A DNA stretch of 64,000 nt from contig JAEWCZ010000014.1 in assembly GCA_023390335.1 (NCBI GenBank), forward strand, positions 19,933-83,932, written 5' to 3'. The position numbers were made by a program, and so were the translations under genes. The stretch is from Bacillota bacterium (GTDB lineage: Bacteria; Bacillota; Clostridia; Acetivibrionales; DSM-1351). The notes below the pieces were generated by a model. That model worked only from the letters and a program-made list of their open reading frames with translations. It had not been told where the DNA came from and did no database searches. Of this stretch, positions 61,324-64,000 are shown piece by piece; the first letter of the stretch is position 1; every line of letters starts with the position of its first letter.

Positions 61324-61518
61324 TTGAACAAATATAGAGGTAAGTATAAGAAATGCCGGACATGTAAACATGCAGTTGAACCGATGATGGTACTTGTAGA
61401 AACTAAAGAAAGTTGTTCTAAACACATTAATTTCAATGGACTTAAAGCGGTAGTTAAACAGACCTGTGAAGAATGTGAAAATTTCGAACAAAGGAGTGAG
61501 GACGTTGAGGGAGGATAA
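61324..61518 (+). CDS. Small Cys-rich phage protein
   Basis: A 64-residue protein with CRTCKH, SCSKH and CEECENFEQR, giving two CxxC pairs and likely zinc binding. TTG start after AAAGGGTG. Its end overlaps the MmcB-like gene by 14 bases. No family recognised. Confidence 0.6.
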   Translation: MNKYRGKYKKCRTCKHAVEPMMVLVETKESCSKHINFNGLKAVVKQTCEECENFEQRSEDVEGG

Positions 61519-62317
61519 AGTAACATCAGATATGATACTAAAACAATTAGCTGCAAGGCATACCGAAGACTTTTTTATGACTGAGGTAAAAAATGGACCT
61601 ACTCAATATGGAACACACCTAAGAATGGATGCAGTTGCCATAAAGAAAAGTTGGGCGAATCCATGTATTTCAGCGTATGAGGTAAAAGTCAGCCGTAATG
61701 ATTATGTTCGGGATGATAAGTGGCCCGGGTATATGCAATACTGCAATAGATTTTCATTTGCCTGTCCAGAAGGTTTAATACAAAAAGATGAACTGCCACC
61801 AGAAGTCGGATTGTTTTGGTATAAAGGTGACGGGAAGCGTTTCAAAATAGTTAGACACCCAGTTTTCAGAACAGTTGATATTCCTTCCGATTTTTTCATG
61901 TACATAATTATGAGCAAACTTGATTCGGACAGATATCCATTCTTTAACGGGAAAGAGGAATATTTCAGAGAATGTGTAGAAAAAAAGAAAACAGCCGTAG
62001 AACTTGGATATCAGTTAAGTTTCAGAATTTCCGAAGAATTAAGAGATATGAAACGAAAAATGGAAAATGCATTACATGATGCTGGAAGTTATCAAGAATC
62101 TCACAAGCAAAAACAAGATGTTATCAGTCTATTGACAAAGAATGGGATTAATTGGAACCATTGGAATGATGAAACTTGGGTAGATGCAATAAGGAACTTT
62201 ATAGAGAATGGTAATAAAGGGAATTCTGTTGAACTCAAAAGAGCAATAAGGGATGCAGAGGATGTTCTTAAATATCTAAGGTCAGGGTTAAAGGAGAGTG
62301 ATACCGTTGAACGATAA
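61505..62317 (+). CDS. MmcB-like DNA repair/nuclease-fold protein
   Basis: A 270-residue protein. The core MDAVAIKKSWANPCISAYEVKVSRNDYV matches MmcB-family proteins, related to PD-(D/E)xK nucleases (EVK as ExK), followed by WPGYMQYCNRFSFACPEGLI. The C-terminal part is helical and charged. A DNA-metabolism role is likely. AAGGAG spaced eight bases supports a TTG start at 61505. Confidence 0.72.
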   Translation: MREDKVTSDMILKQLAARHTEDFFMTEVKNGPTQYGTHLRMDAVAIKKSWANPCISAYEVKVSRNDYVRDDKWPGYMQYCNRFSFACPEGLIQKDELPPEVGLFWYKGDGKRFKIVRHPVFRTVDIPSDFFMYIIMSKLDSDRYPFFNGKEEYFRECVEKKKTAVELGYQLSFRISEELRDMKRKMENALHDAGSYQESHKQKQDVISLLTKNGINWNHWNDETWVDAIRNFIENGNKGNSVELKRAIRDAEDVLKYLRSGLKESDTVER

Positions 62318-63176
62318 AACATGCGTACATTATCATGAGTGCGGATTGGATATCTGCTTGAATATGGAAGGACTTAAATGTCGGGATTACGAGAATAAAG
62401 GTAAACCGATTTTATTTAACACAGATATGGTAAAAGCCATACTGGAAGGACATAAAACAAAGACGAGAAGGATTATTAAGCCACAGCCAAAAGAACAATT
62501 AAAATGTGTAATACAGCATGAAGTCAGTGGAATGGCTTGTTGGATGGAAGAAAATGCAGATCAGTCAAGCGAAGATTTTATGTTTTACAAGTCTTTTGAA
62601 GTTGGTGACATTCTTTGGGTTAGGGAAACATGGGGTAATTGGACTTATGATAACCCTGAAAACAATGCTGTTTATTATCAATATAAGGCAGATTACCCGG
62701 AAGGTGCAAAAACTTACATGTTTGACGATGAGCACGAATGCGATTTACCAAAATGGCACCCGTCAATACATATGCCACGTTCTGCAGCACGATTGTTTTT
62801 AAAGGTTACTAATGTAAGGCCTGAAAGGTTGCAGGGAATAACTATTGACGGAATCGAACAAGAAGGCATACCCCTTACTTTCCCACTTGTAAAACTGATT
62901 GATTCAGAGCATTTGAAAAGATTTATTAACTTATGGGATGGCATCTATTCGGTACCAACACCTGTTAAAGAACACGGTATCATAACCCATTATGAAAGTT
63001 ATCCATGGGAAGATATACAGGAAGTCAAAGAATATAAAGGACTGCCGTGGTATGTTTGGGGTAATCCTTGGGTATGGGTTAATGAGTTTGAAAAGCTTGA
63101 CTTGTGCGAACATGGTATATCTGATTATTGCCAGAAATCTAGCGGGTGCACATATTGCACCGAAGATATGATTTGA
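62307..63176 (+). CDS. ASCH-like phage protein (morphogenetic-protein type)
   Basis: A 289-residue protein. The segment PILFNTDMVKAILEGHKTKTRRI followed by GDILWVRETWGNW and WHPSIHMPRSAARLFLKVTNVRPERLQ is the pattern of ASCH-domain phage proteins often called morphogenetic protein. Cysteine clusters frame it (CVHYHECGLDIC, CEHGISDYCQKSSGCTYC). ASCH folds bind RNA or modified bases. AAGGAG favours the TTG at 62307; it overlaps the preceding gene by 11 bases. Confidence 0.75.
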   Translation: MNDKTCVHYHECGLDICLNMEGLKCRDYENKGKPILFNTDMVKAILEGHKTKTRRIIKPQPKEQLKCVIQHEVSGMACWMEENADQSSEDFMFYKSFEVGDILWVRETWGNWTYDNPENNAVYYQYKADYPEGAKTYMFDDEHECDLPKWHPSIHMPRSAARLFLKVTNVRPERLQGITIDGIEQEGIPLTFPLVKLIDSEHLKRFINLWDGIYSVPTPVKEHGIITHYESYPWEDIQEVKEYKGLPWYVWGNPWVWVNEFEKLDLCEHGISDYCQKSSGCTYCTEDMI

Positions 63177-63192
63177 AAGGGTGGTGTAAAGG

Positions 63193-63531
63193 ATGGATAG
63201 CTCATTCAAAATAGTAAAGGGTAAGTTAAAAAGTGCTGATTCAAAAAGAGATTGGCAAAAGTATCTTATGGGCAAAGAAATGCTTCTTTGTTCAAGCATT
63301 TCGGATGGTTGGAATATTATTGGTATCAAAGGAGAACCTGATTTAAATGGACTTTGCAGTTATGCTTGGGAAACTGAACCTGAACACGAGTACGATAATT
63401 TATCGGATTTTCAAGAAGAAGTTTTAATGGGTAATGATGGGTTCGGCCTTGACTTTGATGAAGTAGAGATAGTGGATGATGGTATTTCTTTCGATAAAAA
63501 TAAACGGGAATGGGTTAAACATGAACAATAG
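63193..63531 (+). CDS. Hypothetical acidic phage protein
   Basis: A 112-residue soluble acidic protein (for example EPEHEYDNLSDFQEEVLMGN), no recognised domain. Good GGTGGTG/AAAGG context before the ATG. Last gene of the block before repeated module B. Confidence 0.55.
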   Translation: MDSSFKIVKGKLKSADSKRDWQKYLMGKEMLLCSSISDGWNIIGIKGEPDLNGLCSYAWETEPEHEYDNLSDFQEEVLMGNDGFGLDFDEVEIVDDGISFDKNKREWVKHEQ

Positions 63532-63560
63532 TTCAGCAAATAAGTCTAGTACGAACCAAA

Positions 63561-63676
63561 TTTGAACATTGAAAACTGAATAGTGCGGTGATGAATGAAA
63601 CTTGACATAGCAATCTTCCGGATGTAGTATTATTTGTAATCAATTGCTTTGAATCGGGATTGTTAAATATTATGAT
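63561..63676 (+). repeat. Repeated leader/promoter module, copy B
   Basis: Contains TTGAAAACTGAATAGTGCGG (63569-63588) followed by TTGACA-N17-TAGTAT (63602-63630), then CGGGATTGTTAAATAT. It matches copy A at 60524-60640 in motif order and spacing, with indels. Confidence 0.75.
63602..63630 (+). promoter_or_regulatory. Promoter in repeated module B
   Basis: Perfect TTGACA (63602-63607) and TAGTAT (63625-63630), spaced 17 bases. It would drive the kinase-like gene through a leader of about 140 nt that includes a GTTAT/GGTAAC hairpin region near 63727-63749. Confidence 0.72.
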
Positions 63677-63779
63677 ATATGCCTTATACGCAAAGGTTAG
63701 TTAATTGAAATTTAATGTCTAAGGAGATGTTATCTCTACTGGTAACATTAATAAGACTAGAATAGCAGGGGTAAATAGT

Positions 63780-64000
63780 ATGATAAAAGGTGAACTAATT
63801 GGAAGTGGTGCTACTGCAGATGTTTTTGATTGGACAGAGGGCACAATTATAAAGATATTTAACGATTATGAACCAGATATAGCTATAGAACAAGAAATCA
63901 ATAATACAAAAGCCTTGCAAAGCTGTTCTTTTAAATACCCAAAGTTTATTCAAAGACTTGAATATGAGGGGAAACGTGCTATTATATATGAAAAAATTGT
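63780..64000 (+). CDS. Kinase-fold phosphotransferase, N-terminal fragment
   Basis: The frame from the ATG at 63780 is open to the window edge (73 residues). It begins MIKGELIGSGATADVF, a glycine-rich nucleotide loop, then TIIKIFNDY with the likely ATP-binding Lys, as in small kinase-fold/aminoglycoside-phosphotransferase-like proteins. Substrate cannot be told. A GGGG site lies before the ATG. It follows repeated module B, so it is probably an independently transcribed cargo gene. Confidence 0.7.
   Translation, partial: MIKGELIGSGATADVFDWTEGTIIKIFNDYEPDIAIEQEINNTKALQSCSFKYPKFIQRLEYEGKRAIIYEKI

Larger units (their letters stand above)
52193..64000. mobile_element. Left part of an integrated temperate phage or phage-plasmid
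   Basis: The boundary is the tRNA-Lys(CUU) 3' remnant. Inside it, in order: integrase and XRE repressor leftward, then operators and early genes rightward: small regulators, HUH Rep, SSB, VRR-NUC, ParA, ParB, DNA-binding and ASCH/MmcB-type genes. No structural or conjugation genes appear before the window ends, so phage and integrative plasmid cannot be fully separated; the lambdoid-like switch and ASCH and VRR-NUC genes favour phage. The right end is outside the window, so the element exceeds 11.8 kb. Confidence 0.85.

Noticed and set aside
1..64000. CRISPR array, rRNA genes or insertion sequences
   Set aside because: No regularly spaced direct repeats, rRNA-like stretches, transposase genes or terminal inverted repeats of the IS type were seen.

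Overview
The window is AT-rich bacterial DNA from a spore-forming, Gram-positive member of the Clostridia. The evidence is Shine-Dalgarno sites of the AGGAGG type, TTGACA/TATAAT promoters, frequent TTG and GTG starts, the ylmE-sepF-ylmG-ylmH-divIVA cell-division cluster, a SpoIIIE/FtsK translocase, a spore-photoproduct-lyase family protein and a PyrR-controlled pyr operon following lspA and an rluD-type gene. The overall gene set resembles mesophilic cellulolytic clostridia (Ruminiclostridium-like); that placement is inference, as no rRNA is present.

Positions 1-52160 are ordinary chromosome. In order: the end of an unknown coiled-coil-like gene, DUF896, cheW, a His-rich YmaF-like protein, ychF, a TM2 protein, a MerR regulator and an RluA synthase (1-5.2 kb); a methionine gamma-lyase-like enzyme and the ylm/sepF/divIVA division operon (5.4-10.8 kb); FtsK/SpoIIIE, a membrane TPR protein, a YgiQ radical SAM enzyme, folD, RNase Y with a long leader, ymdB, pgeF, a peptide-binding lipoprotein, lspA and rluD (10.9-25.4 kb); a pyrimidine operon pyrR-pyrB-pyrC-pyrF-carA-carB-pyrK-pyrD, followed by a histidine phosphatase and a divergent pyrE-like gene. 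The pyr operon is preceded by a near-consensus promoter, a perfect PyrR-binding loop and a terminator (25.4-37.1 kb). Next come DUF1287, ybaK, a secreted beta-propeller protein, an SPL-family radical SAM protein, YibE/F, DUF486, a large GGDEF-EAL sensor, a DUF134/Mrp-NifX pair behind a 34-bp palindrome, a YeiH/LysR divergent pair, an Fe-S membrane protein and a PrsW protease (37.2-52.1 kb).

From 52193 to the right edge the window holds the left part of an integrated mobile element, probably a temperate phage or phage-plasmid. Its left boundary is the 3' 48 bases of a tRNA-Lys(CUU) gene without a 5' half. Leftward genes are a tyrosine integrase and an XRE repressor. Rightward early genes start from a promoter overlapped by three related operator sites: small regulators, a rolling-circle (HUH) Rep protein, SSB, a VRR-NUC nuclease, ParA, a ParB fused to a nucleoside-deoxyribosyltransferase-like domain, SANT-repeat, MmcB-like and ASCH-like proteins. 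The other end of the element, with the presumably intact tRNA-Lys, lies beyond 64000.

The most interesting region is this element. A strong leftward promoter and a terminator define a roughly 75-nt antisense RNA just upstream of rep, the layout of plasmid copy-control RNAs. A 19-bp palindrome sits between parA and parB. A repeated module of about 110 bp (conserved GAAAACTGAATAGTGCGGT-like motif plus a TTGACW-N17-TAGNAT promoter) precedes two cargo-like genes. On the chromosome, the SPL-family enzyme lacks the catalytic cysteine and has its ribosome site inside a terminator-like hairpin, and the pyrE-like protein has a non-canonical PRPP loop.
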